DNA from: Dendrobium chrysotoxum
Lineage: Eukaryota; Streptophyta; Magnoliopsida; Asparagales; Orchidaceae
Reading direction: 5' to 3'
NCBI GenBank assembly: GCA_019925795.1
Contig: CM034309.1
Span: 19,524,729-19,588,728 of the forward strand
DNA length: 64,000 bases
Every line of letters begins with the position of its first letter. The stretch's first letter is position 1. Shown here piece after piece: positions 47,201 through 59,904 of the stretch. The notes under the pieces are model-generated. The model made no database searches. It was not told the DNA's origin and saw nothing but the letters and a program-made list of their open reading frames with translations. The translations under genes and the position numbers were made by a program.

Positions 47201-47439
47201 AAGTCACCTTGCCTCCTGACTTGACCTCCAATGTCATGAACCACTTCACATCTCCAGTCATATGTCACGAGTAGCCATTGTCCAAGTACCACATGATCTT
47301 ATTAGGTCTTTTATGAGAGCACCCCTACAATGTCAATCAAAGATTAGTTTTGGGAACCCAAGTGAGTTTGGGTTCCTCCTTATGCTTGAATGAATGAGAT
47401 GTATGCATGTTATGCTGTGATGAATGCAGCTTAGGTCAC
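44281..47439 (-). pseudogene. pol of element E (PR-INT-RT-RNase H)
   Basis: In transcription order: protease region (about 47300-46992) with HMTGDVKWF and LLSVSQLCD; GAG-preINT WLWHRRLCHASM and HLCDACQLEK (46773-46976); integrase with MDLFGL (first Asp kept), NDHGGEF (second Asp kept) and NGIAKRKN, where the catalytic Glu position reads Lys; then FGYKCFIL. RT: VRNKARLVAKGYNQ, LYQLYVKSALLNG (usual Asp replaced by Tyr), IYVDDILFG (about 45230), MMGKLNYFLGF, CTQFQADLKESHMTALKRI. RNase H: DNTSVIYISKNPIHHS … FTKPLAYDTF … VIDVHA, stop at 44281. Several stops and frame changes; inactive. Confidence 0.9.
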
Positions 47440-49127
47440 CACACTAGATGTGTCCTATGGTAAATTATACATGTGCGAGCTATATGACCTAGCATGCCAT
47501 AAGAGTAACACCTAACACTGGGAAATGGGTTTACTAACCTATGTGGGTGATGGTGCCTCTTCCTAAGTTTGTGTGATGCATGCAATGTAGAGGGGTTGTC
47601 CCATTAGACATATGAGGGTAAGGGTTTATTATTTTCTAATACAATCACCTTTGCTCTTAAGTATTCATTTGCACTTTCATAGCATAATACTTCTCGTTTC
47701 AATATATGCTCATTACTATCTAGTTAAAATGTAAGTTCTTATAATTCCTTAAATGCATTTTCTAGTTCAACATGTGATGATTTCAAGGAATTATATGCAA
47801 TAGTTAATTCAACATGCTTCTTATTTAATGTATCAAATTCATCAAGTAGGGACATGTGATCTCTACCCAAATCAGAATGTTCTTTAACTAAACTAACATG
47901 CTCTTTTTGTAAAGTATTAAAATCAGTGTTAAGACTAGTATGCATTTTCTTTAACTTTCTATACAAGTCATGAATATTTTTAGAAATAACTACCAGTTCA
48001 TTATAAGAGAGTTGACATACCTCATCTTGATCTGACTGATCAAGGTTATCATTAGTCATAAGACACAAATTCGTTACCACCTCCGCTGCTTCTTCTTCTA
48101 ACGATTTTGAAGCAGAGTCAGCCCGAAAAGCTTTTTATGTTTTTAGCTTGCCCTTCTTGTACTTTGACTTCTCCTCCCCCTTCTCCTTGGTTGGGTGAGT
48201 CTTTACATTGGGAAAATTAGCTTGGAGATGACCTAGTTTTCTGCACTCAAAGCAATTTATGTTAGATGCAACTTTAGTATTCTTTGAGCTTTTACCTTTG
48301 TTACAATTAATTTGATGACACCGTTGCTTTCTTTTCAAAAAATTCATGAATTAATAAGTCATCAAGGCTATGTCATCATCTTCCTCCACTACGGAGTTGT
48401 CACTTTCTAAATTGTTCACTTTTAGAGCCACAGTTTGCTCCTTCTTCTTCTCTCATGCATCACTTTGCCTTTTACTCACTCCTTGCTTGTAGGCAATGAG
48501 CGACCCAAGTAAATTGTCAATTGAATAAACATTTAAATTTTTGGATTCAGTTATTATAGTTATTTTTGCATCGTAAGAACTAGGTAAGCATCTCAAAATT
48601 TTATTAATATTTTTAGAATTAGATAACTCTCTTCCTAGAGCATGCAAGGATGTCATTATCTGGGTGAATCTAGTGTATATTTCAGATACAGTCTCGCAAG
48701 GTTTCATATGAAAGAGTTCATAATCATATAGTATTATGTTTAGCCTAAACTATTTAACCTCACTGGTTCCTTCGTACGTGATACATAATCTATCCCAGAT
48801 CTCCTTACCAGTATTACAAGTAGACACTCGCATATAGTCTTCTGATTTTAATGCGCAAAAGAAATAATTTAAGCATTTTGCATTTAATTACATGAGTTTC
48901 CTATCCTCATTACTCCATTCATTAAATGATAAAATAGTTTTAATACCATTCGTGAGATGAAATGATGCAGAGTAGCCTTCTTGAACCAACATCCACATGC
49001 GATAGTCTATAGATTATAAAAATATGGACATGTAAAATTTTCAAAAATCTAATGGTATATTATCAAATAAGGGTGGACATATTATTAAATAACCCTCCAT
49101 AGTGTTATGGTTACCAAACTGTACCAT
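47440..49127 (-). pseudogene. gag of element E
   Basis: The ATG at 49127-49125 (MVQFGNHN) corresponds to MANFGN of B. Then come RMWMLVQEGYS, CFFCALKSEDY-like and EIWDRLCITYEG, then the open part 48707-48453 with TRFTQIMTSLHALGREL and NLLGSLIAYKQGV. A zinc knuckle CFECRKLGHLQANF (last Cys lost) lies at about 48210-48255. Residues in 48080-47739 form a long heptad-like stretch with repeated EHVSL/SDLGRDHMSL patterns, consistent with a coiled coil. A second knuckle-like CYSYGMLGH…C lies at about 47480-47520. Sirevirus Gags with coiled coils have been reported to bind dynein light chain LC8; I did not check for that motif. Inactive. Confidence 0.85.
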
Positions 49128-49182
49128 GGATTGTATGTTTCTAGATTTTCTAAAATACTATTTTGAAATCCCGCATACCAAC

Positions 49183-51003
49183 TAAAAGTACGAGTGCACC
49201 AAGAGGGAAGGGGGTGAATTGGTATCTTTTAAAAATAAATCCTAAACATGAGTTCTATATTTTTAAAAGAGTTTATTTTTTTTTATTTTTAAAATAAAAA
49301 CTTAACTAGTTAAATGCGGAAGCTAATGATTGGTTCATAATTATAATAGTGGTGATATAATTTCAAATCTCACAATGAAAAGCTAAAATCAGACTTTTCA
49401 CCAGGTAGTTAATATAAAAAATAAATGCAAGAAATATAAAATATGAAAAACGAAAAAAGCACACCAAAAAGTTTTATAGTGGTTCGGTCACTTGACCTAC
49501 GTCTACTCCCTAGAGTCCTCTATTCCGAGAGTTGTACAACTAAAAGTTGACTCTATTTTTGCTCCTACAGCAAGGCGGAGAAGCCTTTACAAAACTTACT
49601 TTAACGTTCCCTGGTGTGGTAGAGTGCTAGATGCTATGTCACCCTTCTGGTGACGGCAACAGACCTTCTTCTTTTTCTCCCTCCTGGAGAAGGCAGAGAA
49701 CCTCGAGGACATTAACCTTAAAGCCCCTCTCCCTTGAGAGCTTCCATAAGACTCACCCAAGCCACAGGAGGAGCAAGCGTGCAGCTAGCTCAGAACAATC
49801 GTGTGATCCCCCCACACTCCTTCTTTCTCACTCTCAAGCTCACCTTATCCTTCCTCTTATAACCCTTGGATCTCTTCAAAAGCTCCCTCTCAAGAGTTCC
49901 TTCAGTTATCAAGTTCCTCCTCTTCACAACAATAACCACTCTGAATAAGAAAAACTTTTTTTAAAAATAGGCTTCAGAAAATTCTAATAATTCAATTTAG
50001 ATAATATTGTTCATACAGTATGGTCCAATATTATACAGTATGATCAGTTCAAAATTAGTTTCATCCAATATAAAGGCAGACGAATAGTTCATAAATTTTA
50101 AGCATATTATACACTATGATCAAGAGATCATCCTGGACGATCATTTTATTTTCCACTATTCATACGGGATGACTTATGGGAGGACAAACATCATCTCTGT
50201 AGATCATCCCACACTGTATACTTCGTAAGGTATGAATAGTTCAATTCAGATCATCATCCTATATGATAGAAATATCATCCGAGATGAATTGTTAAAAAAA
50301 CCATGGTTTCGTCTAGTACGATCTATGGGATGACAAAATTCATCTATGTTGTTCATACAGTACGATTAATATCATATAGTATGAATGACAGTAATTAAGT
50401 AACCATGATTTAATTGCCTCATTACGGTGGATAATTTTGGTAAGATTTTAAATAATCATATCATATGATTAGGATTGTACAATACAATTAGTTCAAAATA
50501 TCAAATTCAAAATCTTACCTAAATTATGCTGGCAGCTAGTGTTTTCAGACGAAAACAAATCATATAGTATGATCACGATCATACAGAATGATTAATTCAC
50601 AAACTAATCATTCAAAATTAGCCATTAAGGCTGAGTTTGAATGATAGATCGTACAGTACAATTAAAAATCATACAGTACAATTTTCTTTTAAAAAAAATT
50701 AATCTTAAAAAAAGAGAAACTCTCCCCCTGTGTGTGTGTGCATGGTCACCCTATTTGCATACACTCTTTTGTGGTAGACTCAAAAAAATAAAAAATATAG
50801 AAAATACAAAATACATCTTCTTTTACATCCTATTCTACCTAGTCTTGATTCTCCAGCAGTCTTGAGTGATGTGTATCTTACCTCAAATGTTAGTGCTTAC
50901 GGACAAAAAATAACATCTATAATTTTCAAGAAAGAATGTAGTAATCTACTTAATATTATTTATCATTATCAAAATTAGAGACTAGGGATCCTAGATTGCA
51001 ACA
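49183..51003 (-). mobile_element. 5' LTR of element E
   Basis: About 1821 bp. The left end TAAAAGTACGAG has lost the terminal TG; the right end is GATTGCAACA. A decayed primer site (reverse complement TGGTATGCGGG) is at about 49170-49180. Palindromes of CGTAC subtype lie at 50015-50680. Hairpin region lies near 49660-49700. Confidence 0.88.
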
Positions 51004-51301
51004 TAACCCTCTTTAAAAAATACATATAATAAAACAAAATAAAATATTATCATAAAAATATATTTTTGTATCTCAGGTTTCATGCGTCTCGTCGTCTCTC
51101 TATCTCGCTACTTTTGCTTAGCATGCAAGAAAATTTATTTTCATGAAATAAGTACCCATGACCACTTTTTTTAGTAGGTGAGGAAATTTATTTGCATGAA
51201 ATAAGTAAACTTCAGCAATATTTATATTACCAAAGTTAGCCATGGATCAAATTCAAAAAATTTTCAAAACTAGCTTTTATGAATCCCGCTTTGATACCAC
51301 T
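51004..51301 (-). pseudogene. Leader and truncated gag start of copia element J
   Basis: The primer site at 51288-51299 has reverse complement TGGTATCAAAGC. An ATG at 51243-51241 starts MANFGNINI, like Gag of B, and reads 41 codons to a stop at about 51118. An internal duplication (AAATTTATT.GCATGAAATAAGTA-type words at about 51137-51165 and 51188-51215) replaces the expected Gag sequence. The fragment ends where element E begins; the rest of J is missing. Confidence 0.75.
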
Positions 51302-53152
51302 TGAAAGTTCATTAGGGATGTTAAGCCCTTGTGAACTAGTCCCGAGGCTAACTAAGAGGGGGGGTGAATTGGTTATTTTAAAAACTCGTGAGCAAAAACT
51401 AATTTAAAAAAAATCTTTTAGATGTTTTAAAAATAACTTTAACCACAAGAAAGATCTTTTTATAATTTACAATGGAAATAAATAAAAATAATAACAATAA
51501 GATCAATCACAGATTTTACCCAAGCAGATAACAACAACAAAAAAAATAAAGTGCAAAAAATAATCAGAAAGAACACATCAGATTTTATAATGGTTCGGTC
51601 AACTTGACTTACGTCCACTCCCCGGAGCCTCCCTTCTAGGAATTATACTAACACTAAGTGACTCTCCTTCTGCTCCCATAGCAAGGCAGAGAAGCCTGTA
51701 CAAAACTCCTTTCCACCAACCCGGTGAGGCAGAGAACCTAGACTCCTTTCGCTTCCTCCTAAAGCAGGCAGAGAACCTGGACTCCTTTTGCTTCCTCCTG
51801 AAGCAGGCAAAGAACCTGGATCTTCTTGCGGATGATCCTACCACAGAGACACTAACAAGACAAGAGATGACGATCGGAGAAGATGACTCAGATCCTTTCC
51901 TGGAGCAACCTTTGTGAATCCCTCACAAACTCCCCCTCATAATATCCTCTCTCTCTCTCCCCCAAGCTCTCTCTCTCTCTCAAGGTTTTCTCTGGTAAGG
52001 AAGGTGGCAAAAGATCTTTCTTGTTAAAAGAAAAAGATCTTAAATAGGAGGGCTCAAAAATTGCCCTGAATCTCAACTGGTCTTCAAAGATCATCCAGGA
52101 CGATCGGTCGATCATCCTGTATGATCAGTACAAAATCACATGTATCGGCCTGGATAATCTGGTTTCTCTGGATGATTAGTGAAAAAATTTGTTCAGATCA
52201 TTCCGTATGATTCTACGATCATCCGAGATGATTAGTGTAAATCAGGAATTTCATCCAGAAGATAGCTCGGGTCATCCAGGGCAACTTATGCTGGACGATC
52301 TCAAAATGACTTAATCGTCCAAGATGATATATATATCATCCTGTACGGTTAGTTCAAAAATAACAAAATCATCCTGCACAAAACTCGGGTCGTACAGCCA
52401 AAACATGCTGGACGATCTCAAAATGACTTGATCGTCCGGAACGATATCGTGATCATCCTGTATAATTAGTTCAAAATCAAAAATATCATCCAGCACATTT
52501 CTCGGGTCATCCAGGTGAAGTGCTTTGGACGGTCAGAATTTTACATGTATCGTCCAGGATGATCTTGCGATTATCCAGGACGATATGATCGTATCAAACA
52601 AAAATTAATTACTTTCGTTAATTACTAGACTAATTTAGGCATGATTATAAAGGATCATCCAGGAAGATACATGTATCATTCAAGACAATCAGACTAAATC
52701 TCTGAAAATAAAAACTTGCCTAACTTAATTTGACGGCTGAGAATTTCTGATTTGAGCCTATCATCCTATACAATGGGTATATCGTTTAGGATGATATGCT
52801 TAATCAAACTGACTTAACATGGTCGCCCTAATTAGGATTTTTATTTTCACTAGATCGTCCAGGATGATAGGAATATCGTCTAGGATGATATGAATAAAAT
52901 TTAAAATAGAAACTCTAACTCAGTAAAACTCTCCCCTTGAGTGTGTGTGTAAGATTACTTAACTAGGGAATCAATTACATTACATTTGACTCAAGAAAGG
53001 AAAAATTTACAATTAAACACACACAGACCCGATCTTGAGTTGGCTTAAATTGCATTTGATCTTTTGTAACTGAAATGTTAGCCAATCAAAACAGAACATA
53101 AAAAATGTTTATTATCATCAAAATTATAATCCTTAAATTCAGGTTTGCAATA
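51302..53152 (-). mobile_element. 5' LTR of copia element J
   Basis: 1851 bp. The left end TGAAAGTTCATTAGGG is beside the primer site; the right end GGTTTGCAATA has the terminal CA changed to TA. Same subgroup as A and L (TTAAGCCC, CCCGAGG segments). CGTCC-type palindromes lie at 52085-52880, for example AGGATCATCCAGG forms. The hairpin repeat lies at about 51735-51815, with minus-strand stem TGCTTT/GAAGCG and loop AGGAG. The right flank is N-family DNA, the apparent insertion target. Confidence 0.9.
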
Positions 53153-55118
53153 GACTTTGTGAGTGCGTTGCGTAAGTGCATTATAAAATACGTAGAAAAA
53201 TTATTAAAATGTATTGAAATTCATAAAAATACATTGCACAAGCATATTATAAGACATACGGATATGTTGTGCTAGTGCATTAGTCAACATTCAAATACAT
53301 AATGCATGTGTATTATCCAACAAGTAAAATGTATCGTGTTTATGTATTATGTAACACACAAATACATCATACATATATTGTCTAATAATGCGACATGCAT
53401 ATACACTATCTCATATATGAATGCATTATACAAAAAAGTATTTAAACGTATGCATCTGCATGGGCCCTAATGACTGTGATATAGATGTGACATCTGAGGA
53501 TGCTGCATAGACTAAAGAAATAATATATGAATGTTCAAACGTACAAAATATATTCTATAAGTACATTGAGATATACACGCATATCATTTAAAATAAAATT
53601 TAAGATCCCTGATGAGAATGATAAATATATGCCCGTAACATCTGAGGATGCTGCATGGGTCAAAAGTGAACTTAAGTTTACGTTTGATCCTCCTTTTTGA
53701 AAGGACGAGAGTTGACATGACTTAAACTACCAAATAGATACACAATCATAGCACTAATAGAAGTATTTGGTTATATACATATGTATTAGGCCTTCAAGGT
53801 TTATTACAAGAAAGGTTCATTATTCAAGGAATAAACTCTCAGTATCGATACTCATTAATTTAACTGAAGTATTTAATTTATAGATTCATATTAGGCCTTC
53901 AAGGTCTCTTACAAAGAAATTTACATATTAAAATGAATACCCATAGTTCTGATATCTATATGATAACTCTAGAAATTAAGATCCAAACCTAATCCTATGT
54001 TTGTAAAAAAATAGAGTTAATAAGGTTTGACTAATGAAATGATAATACCCATAAAACCCTGATGATAGCCATATCAAATGTAAATCTCAACCATAGGGGT
54101 CCACACAAATTTCAAAAAAAATGCCACCAAATCTGAAAGTTAATTATTCATGGCTCAAGTTTAAATAAAAATTTTAAATATATTCCACTTCAAAAATTAA
54201 AATATCTAATCAAAATAAATCACATAAATACTTTAAGTCAAAATTTATCCACCCTTCAGCAATAATTTATTAAGGTGGATAAATTTAAAAATCACTTCAG
54301 CTCACAAAGAACGAATGGCTAGTCGAAAATATCACTAAGATTTATTCTCAAACTATATCTTATCAGTAATGATGTGGCACATGTTCTCTAATAAGTGATT
54401 TTATGGCCAAATGACACCACAGGTAAAGTGTTATGATTGGGTCCCTCTGATCGGGTGGTTCTACCACATAATGGTGTGACTAAATTATAGTCATAGCTAG
54501 AACCTATATGTTCCCCAGCAGCTCTAAATCATTGAGTAATGAAATACTAGGATATAATTGATAGGGCACAAAGCCCTTTGTTAGCTAGGTGGACACAAAT
54601 CTCTCCCCTTAGGTGAACATTCACTCCAAGTCTATAAGGCACTCTTGCACGAAGCAACCTAGGGATGTCGATAAGGATCCTTTTGTCCTCCTCTGACTAA
54701 GTAGACTAAGGACTATGATGACCCGAGACAACTGAACCATGGGATCTTTATTAGGTTCATTATTTTTCCCCCACCATCTTCTTTTAAGTGCGTGGTGATG
54801 AAATAATTTGCAATATCTAATTCTGCTATTACTATACATTGGATACTATGTATATATTCAACAACTTGCCTTAATCAAAAGTTCTATCTCATTATCAGGA
54901 GGGGTAATTAACTATATAGATTTGTGCTTATAGGAAACCTAAATTTATACCATAAAGTTCTCACAGAATAAGGGTGAAATCTCTGGGTAGTGTCTTATCA
55001 AAAACCCAATCTATCTTCTAAAAATTTACGCTGAATCTAAACTCATCAAAACTCTTCTCACCAACCAAGAAAAGAAAGGGGCGTGGAGAAGCTGGGGTGT
55101 GAATTTTTGGAGCCTATA
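53153..55118. mobile_element. N-family LTR-like repeat N2, truncated
   Basis: Related to the right half of N1. Shared words in order: GCATGGGCCC…GGATGCTGCATAG (about 53459-53515), a second unit ending GGATGCTGCATGGGTC (about 53640), TATTAGGCCTTCAAGG (53785, 53890), GATAGGGCACAAAGCCC (about 54564), GACTAAGTAGACTAAGGAC (about 54695), GGAGGGGTAATTAACTATA (about 54898) and TTTTTGGAGCCTATA at the end (55118). The left part is cut off by LTR J. No coding content. Confidence 0.8.
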
Positions 55119-56785
55119 ATTAGCCAAACATGAAAGATTCAACAAGCAAACTCATTTTCATTTCATTCATTAAAAGAATAAATATAAGAGAAGTAATAAG
55201 AAAATTGTCACTCAGAAGGATCAAATGATCTTCTCCACAAGCCTTCTTCTTCCAACCATGGACTTACTTACACAAATAGGCTAAGATCTCCAAAATGAAA
55301 GTATCTTGTACTTTCCAAGTCTCCCTTAGACTTTACTTTAAGGGGGAACTAAAGAAATACACTTAAAATAATAGAATTTTACTTAAGTGACAGAACTATC
55401 TAAATAACATAACTAAAAAAATATTTATAGTAAGTATATGGACTAGTTTAAGCATTGTGGAACTCGATAAGGTGGAACCATAGAGGTATAAAAAGAACTA
55501 GCGCCTTGGCACTATAATATTGGTTCTACTGCGGTGATGGATGACCTAGTATAGTTAATGATTAAAATGATGCATATTTTAGCTGAGTTGGCACAATTTT
55601 TCATCTCGATAACTGCTCCACTGTTCTTCTTGAATGTGAATTTTAGCATTGAGGTGTTGCATGGCTCGATGCTCTGATGCTTATTTTTTTAGACTTCAGT
55701 GCTGTAATGCTAAATTTGGGCATATCGGTGCTATGTAATGCTTTGGAACTGACTTTGGTGTTGCCACGATGCTAGAAAATAGAGAACCCAGTGTTATAAT
55801 ATCTGAATCTGGTGTCGGGGTGCTATGAAGTCATATGCTGCGGTGCTTTGGATGATGGTGTTGTAGTGTTGTTCAACACTTGTAGCTTTTTACCTTCTCA
55901 TGAATATTTATTGCATAAGCACCATTAAAATAATATTATTTTATTAAATTTAAATAAAATAAATAGTATAAAATTTATACTTAACAAATTTCTCCCAACT
56001 TAAACTCTTTCTTGTACTGAAGCAATGGTAAAAATCACCTCTTAATCACTTAATAACCAAAGTAAAATTAATAATTGATATTACTAAAATATAAGATAAT
56101 ACATCATGATCTAGAAATAATTTGGAATTATTAAAGTTATAATTCTAATTTGAATGATCATAACAATTATCCCAACTAGTTACCCTTGCTATTAATTGTA
56201 TTGAATGTATCCACTATGTATGTAAGTGTAAAATTGACTTATGAACGCATAAATGAATAATATAACTTGGGATTAGTTGTGCTTGTAATTAAATTGGAAG
56301 TTCATTAGTGCACCATCATATGTATCAGTTCACTTACCTTGTCCATTTTTTTTTAAGTATTAGAATGCATTTGAACTTATGCTTAATTGATACTAATTTT
56401 TGAATGTACTCATCTTTCTCCTTTTTACATAATTCTTTTAGAATTTTTTAAAAATTTCATTCTTTCATAGTTTGTGGAGTATATATTGAATGATTTTGAA
56501 TATCAGATTTGCTTTCATCCTCCTACAACCCTAATTGATTTAATGTAAGGATTCAGTAAGATCACTGATTCCATTTTAAAATTTATTATGATCTTCCTAA
56601 TTTAAGATACCCACATCTTTTCCTTGAACTTAATTAATCATTTTTTTAATTCAGTGATTAATGCATTAATATATAGCTCTAATTTTAAATTAGGTCAACA
56701 GCTTAGGTGATCTATATTAATTAATTATTAAACTTTTTAAATTATAAATTATTTTGCATTATTCATCAAAACTATTATCCACGGA
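55119..56785. other. Non-coding DNA with GGTGCT words
   Basis: No gene seen. About 55560-55880 has many RGTGCT/ATGCT words in degenerate repetition. The rest is AT-rich. It may be untranslated DNA of the Athila-like element or of N2; I cannot decide. Confidence 0.45.
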
Positions 56786-57279
56786 AGGGGTGTAAATGAG
56801 TCAAGTCAAGTTGAGTAGTGATCTTATCGAGCTTCGCTCGTCGGTCAGAAAGTCCGCCTAAACTCGAGCTCGAGCTCGAGTCGAGCTCAAACATGACCTC
56901 GTCCCACTATAAATGAGCTCGAGCCAGCTCATGAGCCTCGATGGGATTTTTTAAATATTATAAATTATTTTAAATATTTAAATTTTTAAATTTTTATTAA
57001 ATATTTTAAACATTTATTATCAATTTTAAATATTAAATATTAATTTATTTTAATATTATTAAATATTTTAAGTATTTATTATTATTATTTTTAAATATTA
57101 ATAAAATAAATAAAATTATTTAAAAAATATTAGTAATTATTTTAGCCGGCTCATGAGCTCACGAGCCGAGCCTCATCATGCTCAAACTGGAGCTCATTTA
57201 GTAGTAAACAAGCTCGAGTTTGAGCTCAACCTCTACTCGTGAGCTCGATAAGCTCGACTTGCGAGCCTATTACACCCCT
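56786..57279. mobile_element. hAT-like non-autonomous element with CTCGAG-rich subtermini
   Basis: 494 bp with perfect 10-bp terminal inverted repeats AGGGGTGTAA / TTACACCCCT. Both subterminal parts are rich in GAGCTC/CTCGAG words and the core is AT-rich. The design matches plant hAT-like elements with AGGGGTGTAAA ends. No 8-bp target duplication is visible (flanks CCACGGA and AATTTAG), so the insertion is old or the ends have changed. Confidence 0.75.
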
Positions 57280-57539
57280 AATTTAGGGTTTTATTATTAT
57301 CCAATTTTAGTTAAATTTAAATATTATTTTTTATTTTGACTAAATAAATAATCAAAATGCAAGTATCTACAGAGGATAGTGTACAATAGTTAAAGCTTAA
57401 AGTAATTTAATTAAATATAATTAATAGAACTACACAATGTAAACTAACAGTAAATAAATATAATTAAACATAAAATAAAAATCACAAAACAAAAATAGCA
57501 TCACACCTAGGAAAAAAACTAAATAACTGAAAAGAACTT

Positions 57540-59904
57540 CAAACACAAAGCACAAGTGGGTTGCCTCCTATTAACACTAAGTTTATTTTTGAGCTAGACT
57601 ATACCAACTATTTTTTTAGGATGAACCAACCCACTGATATTTCTCAAACACTCCACATCCCCACCTAATAATACTTTAGTTTATGGCCATTAACTTTAAA
57701 AATATGCAAACTTTTCTTATTCTGAATTTCAATAGCTCCATAAAAAAATACTTTTATAACAGTGAATGGCCCTTACCACCTGGATTTTAGTTTTCTTGAA
57801 AATAATTTTAATCTAGAATTAAAAGGTAAAATATCATATCTAGGGGTAAATTCTTTCTTAAGAAGCTTACGATCATGTTATTTTTTAATTTTATCTTTAT
57901 AAATCTTAGTAATTGTATAAGCCTCATTTCTAAATTCTTCCAATTCATTCAACTGCATCAATCTTTTTTTTTTTCTAATCCCTTAAGATTGAAATTTAAT
58001 TCTTTTACAGCTCAGAATGCCTAATACTCTAATTCTACAGGAAGGTGGCAAGTTTTCCAAAGACTAAACTATAGGAAGACATGCCAATAGAAGTCTTAAA
58101 AGCAGTTTTATAGGCCCATAATACATTATCTAATTTACTAGCCCAATCTTTCCTATAAGAACTGGCAATTTTTTTCCAAAATTCTTTTAATCTCCCTCTT
58201 ACTTATTTTAGTTTGGCTACTAGTTTGGGGATGATAAACTGTTGCAATCTAATGATGAATACCATATTTCCTTAATATTGTTTCCACTCTCTTATTATAG
58301 CAATGACTTCCCCATCATCGATTAAAACTCTAGGTATCCCAAATCTAGAAAAAATATTTTTCTTTAAAAATTTAAGCACACCCTAAGCATCAGTTGTTGG
58401 GGTTGCCACTCCTTCAATCCATTTTTATATATAGTCAACAACAATAAGAATATACTGACATTCATACAATTGCAAAAATGGTCCCATAAAATCTAATCCC
58501 CAAACATTAAATACCTCATTCTCCAAAATATAGTTCAAGGGCATTTTACTTCTTCTAGAAATATTGCATGCTCTTTGACATTCATCACATTTTCTAATAT
58601 ATTCATTAATATTCTTAAATAAAGTAGGCCAATAATATCCTGATTGTAGTGTCTTAGAAGCAGTTCTAAATTCTCCAAAATGCCCTCCATAATGAGAATA
58701 ATGACATCTCCTAATTATAGGTTCTACTTCTTCCTCAAGGATACATCTCCTAATGATTTGATCATTACAAACTTTCAATAAATATGGTTCATCTCAAAAA
58801 TAATATTTAGCATCATGCAAGAATTTTCTTTTTAAAAAAGAGGATAATTCAAATGGAAGCACACCACTAACAATAAAATTGACAATATCAACATACCATG
58901 GTAATCTATTCAGATACAAAGCAAACAATTGTTCATAAAAAAAACTTATTTATATCAAGCTCATTAGATACATATTCTTCATTTAAAGTTAGATAGATAA
59001 TCAGTAATTTGATTTTCAGTTCCTTTCCTATCCAAAATTTATACATCACATTCCTATAATAGAAGAATCCAACTCACCAATCTAGGTTTGGTGTCTTTCT
59101 TTATCATAAAGTATTTAATGGCAGAATGATCAATATAAATAATTACTTTTATGCAAGTCAAATATGATCTAAATACATGAAAAGTAAAAATATTGGTTAG
59201 TAATTCTTTTCCAATAATAGCATAATTATACTGTACTGAATTTAAAGTTCTACTAGCATAAAAAATGACATGAAATTTCTTATCTTGCTTTTAACCTAGA
59301 ACAACACCGACATCAAAATCACTTGCATCGCACATAACTATAAAAGATAAGGTCCAATCAAGAGCAATAATAACAGGACCAGTAATTAGATGTTGTTTCA
59401 AGGTATTAAAAGCTTCAAGACATGTATTATTAAAAACAAAAGAAATATCCTTTTCCAATAAATGACATAAAGGTTTTGAAATTTTGGGAAAGTCCTTTAT
59501 AAACCTCCTATAAAATCTTATATGCCCAAGAAAGCTCCTAATTTCTTTAACAAAAGTGGGTGGGGGGTAGTTTCTCTATAACTTGAATTTTTGTAATGTC
59601 TACCTCTAATCCTCCCTTAGAAATTTTATGCACTAAGATAATACCCTCAGTCATCATAAATTGATATTACTCCTAATTTAGTACTAAATTTGTCTCTATA
59701 CATATTTTCAATATAGAAGTTAAATGCTCAAGATAGGAATCAAATGTTATACCAAAAATAGAGAAGTAATCCATGACGATTTCAATGCTCTCCTAATTTA
59801 AATAAGAAAAAATTGACATATGTGCCTTAAAAAAGTAGCAGAGCATTGTAAAGACCAAAAGGCATTCTCCTAAAGGAAAATATATCATAAGGACTTGTGA
59901 ATAT
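57540..59904 (-). pseudogene. Athila-like gypsy pol, 3' part (RT end, RNase H, integrase)
   Basis: Minus strand. RT resumes with SPYDIFSFRRMPFGL (about 59895-59850). RNase H follows in decayed form (about 59400-58950). Integrase (about 58780-57950) shows the zinc region with HYSHYGGHFGEF, SGYYWPTLF and CDECQRA, the core with WGLDFMGPF (first Asp), RFGIPRVLIDDG (second Asp) and YHPQTSSQ, and later a LVFGK-like block near 58060. The window's GCACAAGTGGGTTGCCTCC at about 57558-57577 is a segment often found just after Athila pol. The order RT-RNase H-integrase fits Ty3/gypsy. Many stops; dead. Confidence 0.88.

Larger units (their letters stand above)
40275..51003 (-). mobile_element. Sirevirus-like copia element E, complete in outline
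   Basis: A 10.7-kb minus-strand element: 5' LTR 49183-51003, gag from 49127, pol to 44281, palindrome spacer, ORF3 43582-42488, polypurine tract, 3' LTR 40275-42100. It is the best preserved copy in the window and the model for the family. It belongs to the CGTAC palindrome subgroup. Flanks are TAACC on the right and CT-rich on the left, so no clear target duplication; the left LTR terminus is itself altered. LTRs look roughly 90% alike by eye. All ORFs carry stops. Confidence 0.9.
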
